A stretch of DNA of 64,000 nt, taken from positions 42,916,937 to 42,980,936 of the forward strand of contig OY744533.1 in assembly GCA_963556195.1 (NCBI GenBank). Reading direction: 5' to 3'. This DNA comes from Sepiola atlantica. Taxonomy: Eukaryota > Mollusca > Cephalopoda > Sepiida > Sepiolidae. Positions 22,735 through 34,029 of the stretch are shown one piece after another. The position numbers and the translations under genes are program-made. A model generated the notes under the pieces. The model ran no database searches, was not told where the DNA came from, and was given only the letters and a program-made list of their open reading frames with translations. Each line of letters begins with the position of its first letter. Within the stretch, counting starts at the first letter, position 1.

Positions 22735-22945
22735 TTGTCTGTTTTATGGAAATCGCTCCAGCCAAAGCATAAAGTCACTTGATGTAAGGAGCTAACAAGA
22801 ACAAATATGATTATCGTAAAGACAGGAGATGCCTATTGGCTTTAGTCTTGAAAAGACCAAGGTTATAGGTAGGAGGAAAACAGTCAGCAGGAAGAGTTTT
22901 CCACAATCCTGCGTTTCTTGGAAAGAAGCTACTGGAATAGGAAGC
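22735..22945 (-). pseudogene. Family B LINE 3' end
   Basis: A 5'-truncated tail nearly collinear with 44430-44640: shared words are GGAGCTAACAAGAACAAATA, AAAGACAGGAGATGCCT, AAAGACCAAGG and CAGCAGGAAGAG. On the minus strand these encode the C-terminus of the family B LINE (LWNSLPADCFPS-type region, then CLCEN). Frameshifts at about 22840. The open frame 22829-23026 on the opposite strand is a shadow. Confidence 0.8.
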
Positions 22946-23865
22946 TGTATTGTAACGCATGTCTACAAACTATATATGAAGCAAATATATCTGTGTGTAG
23001 ATGATGTTGATTCTATCAAATGTTAACAAATGTAAGACTTTGAGCTAAACGTGTCTTAAGAAACAGTTTTAATTAAGCGAATCTCGCTTAATTGGTGTCT
23101 AATAACGACAGATTAAATATTAGGCATATCTGAAATATTTGAATGTTCACATGGAGCCTTATTCCTTTCTAAAATACTTTAAAATACTCTAAAGAAACAA
23201 AAAAATGGGGAATACTTATTAATTGATGCCCTATACTTTTTGTTAACATTTCACAAAAATTGGAGGTAGCTGAATTTTTGATGAGGGGCTTCACTTCCCA
23301 ATTCTTCGCCTTTGCATGAAACTAAATTTCTAATTTTACGACATCGAGTCTATGTTAATCTTTGTAAATAGCTACTAGTGCTTTGGTATAGGGGTAAATA
23401 TGGACAGTTCTGGTGCAAGGGTCTGCCTTTCTCAGGGGCCAGCTGCTTGGATAAGAATGAGGCATGATTTTGTTCGGTCATATGAGGTCATCTTTCAGAC
23501 ATTGCATCTTCCTTCTCTAGGGGGGATTGCCCTTAATCAAGAAATACCATCGGGTCTCATCATGGTAAATTTTTCACCCGTCCAGAGTACCTGTTATTTG
23601 GGACATCTGAATTTTCTCCGTGTAAAACAGAAGTCATGTCTCACCTTGCCGCGGAGGGTGGGGTAGATAAATAACGTTGGTGTTTTGAGGCGTATGTGTT
23701 GATATTTCAAAATTGCTGTTTCAAAATTGTAACGCATGCAGATCGGTGCGTGTTATTCCTACATTCTTCTACATGTTTCGTTTATGAAAGTGTGAATATA
23801 TTACAGATCGGCCATTTACTGTGTCAGTGTGAATAAATACTCCCCACCACACTTCGTGTCTTTTT
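22946..23865. other. No recognised feature
   Basis: The plus-strand frame 23400-23666 (88 codons) has ordinary amino-acid composition but no recognised domain or splice context. Confidence 0.45.
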
Positions 23866-23869
23866 TGTT

Positions 23870-24115
23870 TTTTTCTTTGCGTTTCGAACGTTTCTGTATC
23901 GCTTGCACGTCGTTCCCACGCCGGTAAATTCGCAGTGAATTGCGCACACGGACTGGGCTGCGCGTTTCTGCGCGCCGAAATATGCAGGACTGTATAAGCG
24001 CACGTCACTGTCACCTCGAGTTTTGGGCGGTGCGTGGGGCGGTCGCCGTTGTGTGTCGACGTAGGCATGCAGCGTTCGCTCCTGCGTGCGTGTGTTGGAT
24101 CGTGTTAAGGAAAAT
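23870..24115. promoter_or_regulatory. CpG-rich island-like patch
   Basis: About 240 bp with frequent CpG (for example GCGCGTTTCTGCGCGCCG near 23958) in a window that is otherwise AT-rich. Contains TATAAGCGCACG near 23994 on the plus strand. It may be a promoter or a GC-richer repeat; no transcript structure can be read from it. Confidence 0.3.
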
Positions 24116-24119
24116 GGAT

Positions 24120-24900
24120 GGGGGAAGATGATTCATTTAGTCGGTCGAAAGGGTTCTTAACGGGCCATTGTGACCAAGAGAAGGCGAGATTCGTGATTGA
24201 GGCTTGTTGATAAAAATAAATGGCGGACCGGTGAAGGTGGTTGATTTTGAGATACGAACAAAATACAAAAAATTATAATGCAGAAGAAAAAGGAAAGAAA
24301 AAGCACTTTGACAAGATAATGAGGGGGAGGTCGGTATTTTGTAAGGAAGAAAGAGAAATAAATCAATTTGTTATAATTTAGACTACCGGGACCTGACGCA
24401 TACACCGAGACGAAAGGAGAGAATATGGATGGTGAAGGGGTTATTAAAGTTCAATACATGCACACATATTGAGGAGAATAGTTAAGAGAGAGAGAGATGT
24501 GGGGATGGGGAGAGTGTGAAAAGGGAGAGAGGTGTGAGAAGAGAATGAGGTCTGTGGAAAAAAGGGCTGACCCTTGTCGAATCAGCAAATGACTCTTCTT
24601 CCACTGAAAAAAAAAGAAAAACCCTTGGCGGCTTGAGTAGCCCTTCTCATTAATGATCGTTGTAGTTGCCTCCATTGAATACAATTCGCAGTAATCTCTC
24701 TTCCGCTTTAAGAATCGGTACTACGCTTACGCGAAACTTTGACATTATTTGTTCACAATAAACTCACATCGTATGGCTAATATAATTACATCCGCTTTCT
24801 TTCCACTTTCTTTTGATTAACGACCTCGATAATTATCGGCGAAAAATAACTTCTAATATTCTTTGAAATGACGAACAGTACAAACGCTACATGCTTTTCC
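24120..24900. other. No recognised feature
   Basis: Purine-rich stretches (GAGAGAGAG at about 24486) and no gene. Confidence 0.5.
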
Positions 24901-24904
24901 CCCT

Positions 24905-25425
24905 TTTTTACTTTTGTTATCCCCAAACAAGGCAAATTGCCACGGAAACGTAAGGGGCTTCTGTGATAGGGACCAGATTTATAAGGAGGCAAATTAAGTG
25001 CGGAGTTAGCAGCAAGATGCTTGTTAGCATTGCATTTGCATTTCTGCATCTTGGTACGGTCGGGGAAACAGGGAGCAGGGAGGAAATTCGCTAGACAAGC
25101 GGTCCGAGGAAAGAAGCTTTCATAGTATGACATTTTCTGGCATATAGGAACCTGCTGCTAGTCGGGTGTGTCGAGGGTATTTTCGTTTAGGAGGCACAAG
25201 GGCAGTAAGTTAATCGGAGCACGTTTCGTGGAAGTACTTGTAAAACAAACAGAGTTATGCTACACTGCGGTGATGTGACAGGGACTGGAACTTGGCAGCC
25301 AGTGTGGAACCTATTAGGTTAAAAAAAAAGTTGCATCCTGTTAAAGAGAGATAAGCTAGTGGTTGATGCACCATCCCAGGTGTGGCAACAATACTCCATG
25401 CATATCATAGTGTTTAATATTTAAA
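24905..25425 (-). pseudogene. Family A LINE 3' end
   Basis: The minus strand carries the end of the LINE polyprotein: SFFPRTACLANFLPAPCFPD (about 25118-25060), then RTKMQKCKCNANKHLA and NSALNLPPYKSGP (to about 24975), followed by the 3' UTR block GCCCCTTACGTTTCCGTGGC (complement of about 24936-24955). Further 5' (25200-25425) pieces of the LFNR-NLIG and MEYCCH-W blocks are recognisable in other frames. 5'-truncated. Confidence 0.86.
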
Positions 25426-25456
25426 TCAATGCAATAAATGATTAAGTATAATCTAT

Positions 25457-25490
25457 ATATTGGGTTGGCAACTAATTTCCCGCTGAACTA
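25457..25490 (+). mobile_element. Mariner-like terminal motif
   Basis: TATTGGGTTGGCAACTAATT follows a TA dinucleotide and resembles a mariner inverted-repeat end; compare 19696. No partner end seen within the next 2 kb. Confidence 0.42.
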
Positions 25491-25494
25491 TTTT

Positions 25495-27330
25495 CCAGCG
25501 ACCTTAGCAACAGATGATTTAAATATGGTATAAAACGGCTAAATAAGCAGATATTTATTCGTCTTTATAAGCGAATACTTCAGTCGATATTTGAAACATA
25601 AATTCTTTCCCTGTTTACTTGCCTCCTCACCAGTAGCATGCAGAGATCTGGTGATGCCCGTGGCTAACCCCTTGATTGTATGCCCCAAAGACTCAAATAT
25701 AAGTCATAGTACTGAGAAATATAATAAGAAAGGAAAATAGTTTGAATATGATTTGATGCCTCATCAATTTGAATGCCCAGGTCATAGCCCTGGCGGTCCT
25801 ACACTCTGCACGCATGAGGGCAAAGTTAGACACAAGGTCGCTTTTTAACGATGGGGATGTCCAGCTACCCTCAAAGGGACCAGCTGAATGATATAAACAT
25901 AGAAATTGTCCCAGTTCTTTGACTGAGAACAGATACTACTTTGCTACACGTCTGAAGGCCAGAGATTTAGAATCAGCGAAAAGAGAAAAATCAAATGAAT
26001 AATTTAAAATAGTGCTTAATAAAAGACATGAATGCGAAAGAAATACTAAAGTAAGTCGTTCTGTTAATGGCTGCTCGTGTTTTCAAGTTAAAAGAACCTC
26101 ATAGCAGACCTTCACAGAGTAGCTTTAATTCAATTAAAATAATTAATGTGTCTAATGGGAAAATATGAAAAAGACGTGTAGAAATAATAATGATAATGAC
26201 ATTCTTTTAAAAGAATTTCTAGCAATAAAAATCGAACAACAACTGAGCATGAATTAAAAAAGGAGAGATAAAAAATTATAATTTAAATAATATAAAATAT
26301 TAAAATTATCGCCAAGGGAAACAAATGTTAAAAGAACAAAGTATTACGCATGCACTTCCACACCCAACAAATAAACGCGACCTTTTGTTTTGTCCTCCCT
26401 CCCCCCCCCCTTCATCTTTAAAATCCAAACAAAGCAGACGACATTCTTTTGCTGCCATTGCAGTGGATGGCAGTTCTTGTAGATTCCGCGATGAGATAAA
26501 TGGAGAATTCCAACTTGTTGTAAACTAATTGTCTCGGAATGGAACGAAAAAGGAGACCGTTTTGATTCATTTATTTTTATTTTTCCTCTTTTATTTTCTT
26601 CGATGGAGCGGCGAGACACTAGCCCCCGAGCGACACATTCTTTGTGACATCAGCCTCCGACATAGACGTGGCCGCCATTATCGCCCGGGTGACCAAAAAC
26701 AGAATCAATATTCCTCTCTACGTATTTTTCATTTCAACCCTGCCCGCCCCCGTTTCTGCGAGATTCTACCGAACCATTGACGCTTGCAGGGCAGAGAAGG
26801 GAGAAACGTAAGGGTAGAGAGGTCGGATATTTTGGAAATAATTGATCATTTCAAAACAACCAGTTGGCTGGCCACATTCTTCGCATATTTCCAGCAAACC
26901 AACATGGAGGTGATATCGGCATCTAGTGGTAAAATCAGCCATTGTGCTGTCACTTGTGCTACGCTTACCAACAGGGGAGGGAAGACAAATAGGGGTAAGG
27001 CAGCAAGAATCGTGTAGAGTAGCGGGGAAGGGGCTAAATGATTGGGTATTGGAAAGGAGTTCTCTGCGATAGCGAGACTTTGGTATTAAGCTCCCTTTTT
27101 CTATTTCTTTGGTTCTTCAAACTTTTTTTTTCGATTCCTTTCTCTCTGTCCTTCCCCCGTTTTATTTCTCTTTGGCTTCTGAGAATTTTCATCGTATAAA
27201 TCTCTTTGTTCTCGACCAACGACTGGAATCTCTTCAATTTGTTTTGCCTCGGTTTGACTCATTACGTTGTTTTCTTTTATCCCGTTTTTTAACTTCGTCT
27301 CTTCGACTTTCTATTTTATTTCTTCAAATA
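25495..27330. other. No recognised feature
   Basis: Mixed AT-rich DNA. Open frames at 26325-26528, 26529-26780 and 26784-27017 lack recognised motifs. A GCCGCCAT motif (complement ATGGCGGC) lies at 26671-26678 in a GC-richer patch. Confidence 0.45.
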
Positions 27331-27334
27331 TCTT

Positions 27335-27515
27335 TTAAATTATTATCATCATCAACAACATCAATAACTCACTAGCAGTTCTCACACAGGTTATCATCAG
27401 TGATTGCTCACTGATAATAAAAGTTGTTTTCCCTGGAGTCTGAGTGACAATAAGTCTCCCCAGATTTCTAGTACTCTCCACCACTTTCGATAACCATTGC
27501 AATTTTTGTTTATTA
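27335..27515 (-). mobile_element. R4/Dong-like LINE 3' terminal fragment
   Basis: About 180 bp matching the inverted 3' end at 9648-9770: GTGATTGCTCAC, CCCTGGAGTCTGAGTGACAA and GTACTCTCCACC in the same order. Flanked at 27335 by degenerate TTATCATCATCAACAACATC, again TTA-like. Severely 5'-truncated. Confidence 0.75.
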
Positions 27516-27519
27516 CATC

Positions 27520-28688
27520 CGGTATCCCAAGTGGTCTTCATGCCAAATTTTACACAATAGTTTTGGAACCATAAGTGTTCGGCAGCACAGCAACTGATTT
27601 AATCTCAAGTCTCAACCTACTCCAACCAATAAACTGTCCAACCCCAACACGAGACTCATTTCTCGTCAATCATCAAGGATGGACACTGGAAAGTATTTAT
27701 GCACGTCACTTTAAAAGTGTACTATTGCCATATAATAGTTGGGCGGCATGACGAGACCGGGGATATCGAGGCGTTCGGATCTTTTGTGCTCCCTCTGAAA
27801 ATGGTCTGAAGGCAACTCTTAGTTGGGAAGATCAATTAGCTGAGTTGAATGGAATACGGCTTGACATTGAAATGACCACCACCTTCTTCTTTTTTTTCTT
27901 CTTCTTTATAAGGGGGTCGAAGTATATCTCCGACCTAGCCATGACGGCGGACCATGTTTCTTATGATTCATTAAGTAATGCGTAAGATCAGTGGTATTGC
28001 TATTACTAGCGTACACTCTCTGTAATAAAATGACATAAAAAATGCTTCGCCAATGTTCGCATTAATATTCATATAAAATCATAGAATTACGTCTGTATTT
28101 AAATTTTTCATATACAAATTATTATTATCCTTTCTGATGAACTAAACAGAAAAGAAACACCAACCGTTGACTTTCAATTTAGAGTGAAGGATTTGCCTTT
28201 GAATTATTTTCGAATCGTGGGGGTTGTATAAATTGCTGTTTGCTTTCCAATTTAAATCTTGTCATGTTTTTTAGTTTATTTCAATAGGATAGGACTGAAC
28301 TATTGCAAGTTAAAAAAAAGAACGTGAGGAATTTCTAATGACCCAAAGAAAAAAACACAAAACATTGACTTTCTTTTTCTTCATTTCATGTTCTTCCTTT
28401 GGTTATTGAGAAGAGAGGGGGGGCTAGACATTAAAAAAAATTGCCGCCAGATATTAAAAAATGTTGAAAATATCGGAGGCGTTAGCGGTTACAGATGAAA
28501 TTGAAAGAGAACAATCATTGTTCACTTAAAGAAATAAGAAAGAAAGAAAGAAAATGGCCTAAACTAGAAATCTTAAAAAAGGAAAGAAAAAACTGTATAA
28601 ATCGATAAAGAATAGACAAAATAGAAGAAAAACGTTATGGAAACAAAGTTAGCCCGCCACCATTCGTCGGACATACATTTGTGTGACG

Positions 28689-28690
<2 letters not shown>
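27520..28690. other. No recognised feature
   Basis: A pyrimidine tract at about 27885-27907 and A-rich DNA; no gene. Confidence 0.45.

Positions 28691-28692
<2 letters not shown>

Positions 28693-28739
<47 letters not shown>
28693..28739. repeat. (AT)n microsatellite
   Basis: About 44 bp of TA repeats. Confidence 0.92.
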
Positions 28740-28742
<3 letters not shown>

Positions 28743-28899
28743 TTTATTATGTTTCTACTATATAATTTAGATTTAAAGAATTATTGTTCTTCCCAGGTAT
28801 TCTTTTCTAATCATTTCTTTTATCTCCGTTTATTTGATGGTGTCTCCTTCCACAAAGCCTAGATATGTATAGTCACCATGCCTACCAAGTGCCTCCCAT

Positions 28900-29590
28900 C
28901 AACACTTGATTGAGCAGTTCTAGTGTTACATTACCTCCCCTCTCATGGGAGTTCTAATGTCTCACAAGTAACAACCAAATAAAATACGTGGACGTTCAAC
29001 CAAGCAATCCTCCGTGACTGAGGCAATCATTCAATGATCGTCTCCAGGGATGAATTCTCGCTGGTTTTAAAGTTGGACACAACAACACAAAGAAAAGAGA
29101 ACTTCGAAGGAAGGACCTGTCGGCATCGCCTTCTTTTCTACCAAAGGCGGGGGTGCGTTCTGGCCACGGATCTTTAGGGCTCTTGGACCCCTAATGTATC
29201 GTTGATGTTAAGACATTCTCTACACGTGGTGTTCGCCTCAAAAACTTCCAAATAACCGCCTACTCCTCTTACCTCTCCATCTTTGGGCCATGTAGTTATT
29301 ACTAAGTTGTGCCATTACGCATTTCCACATGGTTAACGTTCTGTACTTGCTTGGTATCGTTCCTTTCTTTCTCGTTTTTTAATTAATGTAGTTCATCGCA
29401 ACGGTGATCGAAAGAAGCGGAGAATACTGGGAATCTGATGAGACTTGTCACTCAGATTCCATAGAACACCATAGCGTTGTTGCAAGTGATTAAATAATTA
29501 TAATAGGTGGTATTGCAACTTATACCCCCCCCCTCATAAGGGAAGTATATTATCTCACAAGTCACAATCAATTAAAATACATAAACCGTC
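28900..29590. repeat. Diverged direct repeat of unknown family
   Basis: A block at about 28908-28990 (CTCTCATGGGAG, then TCTCACAAGTAACAACC and AAATAAAATACG) is echoed at about 29525-29590 (TCATAAGGGAAG, TCTCACAAGTCACAATC, AATTAAAATACA). The R4 fragment at 29400 lies between the two. Family unknown. Confidence 0.5.
29400..29520 (+). mobile_element. R4/Dong-like LINE 3' terminal fragment
   Basis: Plus-strand counterpart of 15245-15390: GGTGATCGAAAGAAGCGGAG, GTCACTCAGATTCC and a TAATTATAATAGG tail. Strongly diverged and truncated. Confidence 0.65.
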
Positions 29591-29661
29591 ATAACATAAC
29601 GTGATGGCTGTTAGTTTCGGCACGCGTCCTTTTTGTGATTCTGTCCGACTGAGGAAACGCC

Positions 29662-29707
29662 ACCTACCAAACCAATTAACCCTAACCCTAACCTACCAAA
29701 CCAATTA
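29662..29707 (+). repeat. Two telomere-type units between 17-bp direct repeats
   Basis: ACCTACCAAACCAATTA at 29662-29678 recurs exactly at 29691-29707, enclosing two ACCCTA units (29679-29690), the C-strand of TTAGGG. Confidence 0.9.
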
Positions 29708-29835
29708 GTTCACACTCGAAAATGGACTAAGTAGAGACAACAGTTGGAGACACAAAAAAAAGAACATTTTTTTGTAATTTAGAAAGATTAGAGGAGTGGG
29801 GATTGTATTTTTTTATTTTTCAGGCAAATGTTAAA

Positions 29836-30035
29836 ATTGACCTCTTGGCCTTTTGGCTAGGAGCAAAGTGTAGTATCTGTTCTGATGATGCACTTAGTGT
29901 TTCTGTCCTCGGTCAGCGAAGGAAAAACATTCTAGCTCGAGGTAATTTTTATTTTTGTTCTAATCCAAAGTGCCCCTTTTTGAGGAGCTTGATTTCGCCA
30001 CGTTACATACTGACCTTGTATCTAACTCTGCTCTC
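29836..30035 (+). ncRNA. U2 snRNA pseudogene, full length but diverged
   Basis: U2 is the spliceosomal RNA that pairs with the intron branch site. Here the 5' end reads ATTGACCTCTTGGCCTTTTG then GCTAGGAGCAAAGTGTAGTA, close to the universal U2 start, and the branch-site recognition segment GTAGTATCTGTTC is intact (about 29870-29882). Downstream the similarity is patchy but in the right order: GTCCTCGG for stem II, an Sm-like ATTTTTATTTTTG near 29944-29960, GAGGAGCTTG near 29982 and GACCTTGTAT near 30012, the stem III/IV region. The total span of about 200 nt is near normal U2 length. The overlapping 78-codon frame is incidental. The divergence in stem II and III argues for a pseudogene rather than an expressed copy. 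Confidence 0.75.
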
Positions 30036-30039
30036 GTGA

Positions 30040-30565
30040 GGAGACAAGTAAATAGAAACAGCAACAAAAACAACATCAAATTTAGTTTTTAAAATAATAA
30101 ACGTATGTATTTAATTATTAACCTTTGTTAATTATTGCGTTTTATGCAGACTTTATTTTTTTTAAGTATGTATTCCAAAGTAATCTAAGTTTTTTTCTGT
30201 GTAAAAACGTACGAAAACGTAACCGGAAAACAAATAACGAAACGGAAGTAAATGATTTTGAATGATATTACTAGTGATAATGATATTAATATCAAGAAAA
30301 CTATTGCGTATATATAATAAAATAGTAGAATCAAATTATAAATGAATCGCGCAGAATATGAATTTATTAGACAGTGTTAAAAAAATAAATATGCAAATAA
30401 AGTATAGCCTTGATCGTGTTTTGTAAGGTTTCCTATGAGTATATATCACGCGTAAGTGAAAATATGTTGTTGTGTATTTGAATTAAGTAAACCTAATGTT
30501 TCTTCATATAAGTATAGTTCGGATAAATAAAATAAAAACTTTCGCATTTATTCATTTAGATTATT
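30040..30565. other. No recognised feature
   Basis: Very AT-rich DNA. Confidence 0.5.
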
Positions 30566-30569
30566 ATAA

Positions 30570-31240
30570 ATACACCCCACTCGTTGAGTAATTATTCAAA
30601 TTAAGGCTTTATATTTATTATGGAAAAATATTACGTGTACTAAAAAAGAAAGCCAGAAATGGTAGCTGAATGAGAATCGGTTAAATTCTACTTTAAGCCC
30701 GATGCGTCAGGAGATAAACATAAAAATGAAGAAATGGTACTTTATGAATATTATCATTTTTTTATTGTTTAACTGTTTACTGAATATTATTATTATTGTT
30801 ATTTGTTTACTGGAAAAACAATAAATAAAAAAAATGAAATGGTAGCTGGATTTGGATCGTTAAACAAAACACATGAAGAAGTGGTATTTTAATGATATTA
30901 TTATTTACAAATAATGCTGCCCCAATTGTAGACAGTATTTTATGAATATTATTATTGCTAAATAATCCGCCTGTGTGTTAATTAGCACATAAACGGTTTT
31001 ATATTTAGTATGGAAAAATATTAAACTTACAGAAAGAACGTGTATCAGTAAAATTCCACTTTAAGCCCAACGCGTCGGAAGATATACACAAAAAAGCAAA
31101 AAAGCAAAGAATTATTTTAGACCGTATTTTATGAGTATTATTATTGTTAAATTATACCCCACTCTCTCAAATATTTGAAGAAGAAAACAAACGGGTTGTA
31201 TAATTAGTAAAGAAGTCGTTTTATATTTGTTAACTGAAAA
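30570..31240 (+). repeat. Diverged long tandem repeat
   Basis: A segment starting TTTATATTTATTATGGAAAA (about 30609) and including CTACTTTAAGCCCGATGCG recurs from about 31000 as TTTATATTTAGTATGGAAAA and CCACTTTAAGCCCAACGCG. TACACCCCACTC near 30572 recurs as TATACCCCACTC near 31151. A further partial match (ATGGTAGCTGGATTTGGATC) is at 30840. Family unknown. Confidence 0.7.
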
Positions 31241-31244
31241 CAAC

Positions 31245-32510
31245 AAATCGAAATCTCTGTATTCAAAATGGCGGCGGTGAATCCTCATTCATGAAGCAAT
31301 CGCAAATCCCCTTGTATTCCTTAAAAATGTATCATTCAAAATAATTTACTCCTTGTAGCATCTAGTAAAAATAACGATGTAAGAGGAAATTAGAAGAGAA
31401 AATATGTTACATACCATTACGGTGAAAAAGGAATGGTTTAAAGTTTATTTTAGACACACGTAAAATTAGTTATCAGATAACCGAGGTATGAAAGGAAATG
31501 ACGAAAATTAACTTTTATGAAGCGCGTATACGTATGCTTCTGTTTAGGTCAGTAAGAACAAATGTATCCACTTTAACATTATTCCAATACGGCCAAAGTA
31601 TTGTCAGAAAAATAACACGGTAGAAGAAAAAAATACAAAATAGTCTAGTCCGAATCAAATATCGTAGGTACGTGCAAAATCAACGGCCGATTCCCAAAAT
31701 GTAAAAAGAAATTGACCCTTCCTTCACTTCAAAATTTAGGAAATCAACCAATTTTAATTAGATTACTAGTATTTATTAATTAACGTTCACGAAATATAAT
31801 GAAACCATTATTTTTCTTAAAATTTTAGTGAAAATGTATTATTTGTTGAAAACAAAATACAGCTTTACTAAAGTTATATTTTAAAGTATTAATAAAAACA
31901 ATGCATGATTTTTTTAATGAAAATAAAGCAATTTAAATGTGAACAATTAAAAAAATAATAATATTATATTATGTTACGAAAAAGGACCCTAAATTCTGTG
32001 TTAATAAAATCACTATATCTCGAAGGAAAATTAATTTCCTGAATTAGCAAGGTTATCATTGAATAAAACATTGTTTAATCTATATTTTCATTAAATAAAT
32101 CATAATTGCAAAAAGTATTTTATGTGATTTTAATGATTAGAGTTTCTGGGAAAAATAAAAATGCGATATAATTATATTCTCCTTTCACACATGAACGTGT
32201 CATATTCAGCGTAATTTTTTTTTTAATCTTGAAAATAAACAAAAGAATGGAAACAATGAGGATCAGGATCATTAAAAAAAAATAATTTAAAAAATTGGAT
32301 AATTTCTACTAACGATTGACTTGGATAGGTATGGTGGCACTGTTCTGTAATAAACAGTTGGGATTTGTCCTCTAACCACCACTAACTCCCACACCGCCCT
32401 CAAAATTTTATTTTTAGAGATTCAACAATTTTGTTAATTTCACAATTCATCGTCAATTATTTGGAAAGATAAAAACGTAAGTTTGTATTTGTTTGTCATT
32501 TTTTTTTCAT
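31245..32510. other. No recognised feature
   Basis: AT-rich DNA; an ATGGCGGC motif at 31268-31275. Confidence 0.5.
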
Positions 32511-32514
32511 TAAT

Positions 32515-32640
32515 AAATATTTAAAAAAATTAAAAACAATTATTTATTAATAAATATATAGAATTCAAATATGACATTTTCTTTGAAAATTGAATTCTAT
32601 TTATTTATTAATAAATAATTGTTTAAACTTTTTTCAATTA
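32515..32640. repeat. AT-rich inverted repeat
   Basis: Arms of about 40 bp (about 32534-32568 and 32587-32623) contain ACAATTATTTATTAATAAAT and its complement plus AGAATTCAA and TTGAATTCT. Strong hairpin. A shorter one, ATCGGTAAAC and GTTTACCGAT, lies at 33195-33220. Confidence 0.8.
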
Positions 32641-32644
32641 ATAA

Positions 32645-33650
32645 ATTATCAGTGTAGTCATTGCCTTTACTTTTTCATACTTGAAATAAAAAATACACTT
32701 TTAGCTTTATTTTTAAGAATTATTAATGCAATTTATCGTTAAGGCACGTTAAGAATAAATCGAGTAACTAAAGTTTTTAGTCATCACGTAAAAAATTGAT
32801 AAAATTGACGAAATTCGTAACGTAAAAATAATTTTCAACAACAGTTTTTAAAAGTTTTATTTAAAATTCTAAGGAAAAACATGAGTAAACAGATGTCATC
32901 AATAATTTCAGAGTATTACTGAATTAAAAATAAATACCAAGTTAAATATGAATCTTTTTAGATAAAATAAATAAAATCTTAATTGCGTACACTCACAAAT
33001 ATTTTAATTAAATAAGCATTTTCTTTTTTATTACAACAAAATAAGGGGACTTAAATTGATTAAATGTCTTTATAACCTTAAAAAGAATAAAGAAATGAAT
33101 GGATAATATTTTTTAAATTTCTATATATAAAGTTAAAAATTAAAAATTATTATTACATTTTTGTCTTCCATATATTGTGCATTGCGATAGTCAATCGGTA
33201 AACAAAGTCGTTTACCGATAAATGCCGGATTTTACTAAACTATGACTTTTGGGGGGATAATTTTGCTAATTTTTAGTAAAACGTAGGAATGTTTTGTTTT
33301 AATTCAGTATCTTATGACTTTAATTTAATAATTATCTTTGAAATAGTTCCAGAATACTTATATTTCTCTTTCAATGGATTGTTACAAGTAATGTTTTCAA
33401 AGTTCAAAATTAACTGAAAACTAATTTAAAAAATTAATGATAACCGCTTTATAATAATACAAGACACAGTAATTTTTGCATGCACCTAAAATACCGATAT
33501 GTTAGACGGATTGCTATTTGGGTCGGATATTGAAAATCCGATATGATAACTTTATATGTTAGATAAGGCATATCAATTCTATAGAGATGAATTAATAATA
33601 CCTTAATACCGATTAATTATATCTGCTAAATTGAACACAACTCAATATTT
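32645..33650. other. No recognised feature
   Basis: AT-rich DNA. About 45 bp at 32664-32710 resemble 3553-3596. Confidence 0.5.
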
Positions 33651-33654
33651 TAGT

Positions 33655-33775
33655 TTATAAAGAACCACATTAGATCCGATGGGATTTGAACAAGAACGAT
33701 TTAGAGCATGCATGAACAACCCAAGTCCCGCCGGCTAAATCTAGCTTGTGAAAGTTTTTTCCTGTGGCTCGTAGA
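33655..33775 (-). mobile_element. tRNA-Arg-like SINE fragment
   Basis: The minus strand reads CTTGTTCAAATCCCATCGGA then TCTAATGTGG, matching the B-box and post-B-box part of the SINE at 10842-10875. The tRNA-like head is poorly preserved. Confidence 0.6.
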
Positions 33776-34029
33776 GACATTTGATGAAGATGGTCTTTTA
33801 GGAAAGTTTATTTTTAAAAATCGCTAATATACAACGAGAACTGTAAGTCTGGCCTCGGACTAAAATAGAACTGCTGAAAATCAGGGCAAAATGTATTTAT
33901 AGAAATCTTTTTGGGTGTTTCATTGCCTTTTTTTAATAACTTTGTTTTGATTCTTAAGATTGTTTCTTGAATACCTTTTTTGTATACAGAATTTTATATT
34001 AAAAAATCTTGATTCATAAATAAAAATTA

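Noticed and set aside
19696..25490. A single mariner element between the two GGTTGGCAAC motifs
   Set aside because: The two motifs are in the same orientation 5.8 kb apart and no transposase lies between, so they are separate remnants.
28134..28162. Hammerhead ribozyme (CTGATGA with downstream GAAA)
   Set aside because: No helix II pairing between the core boxes, and helices I and III are not formed.
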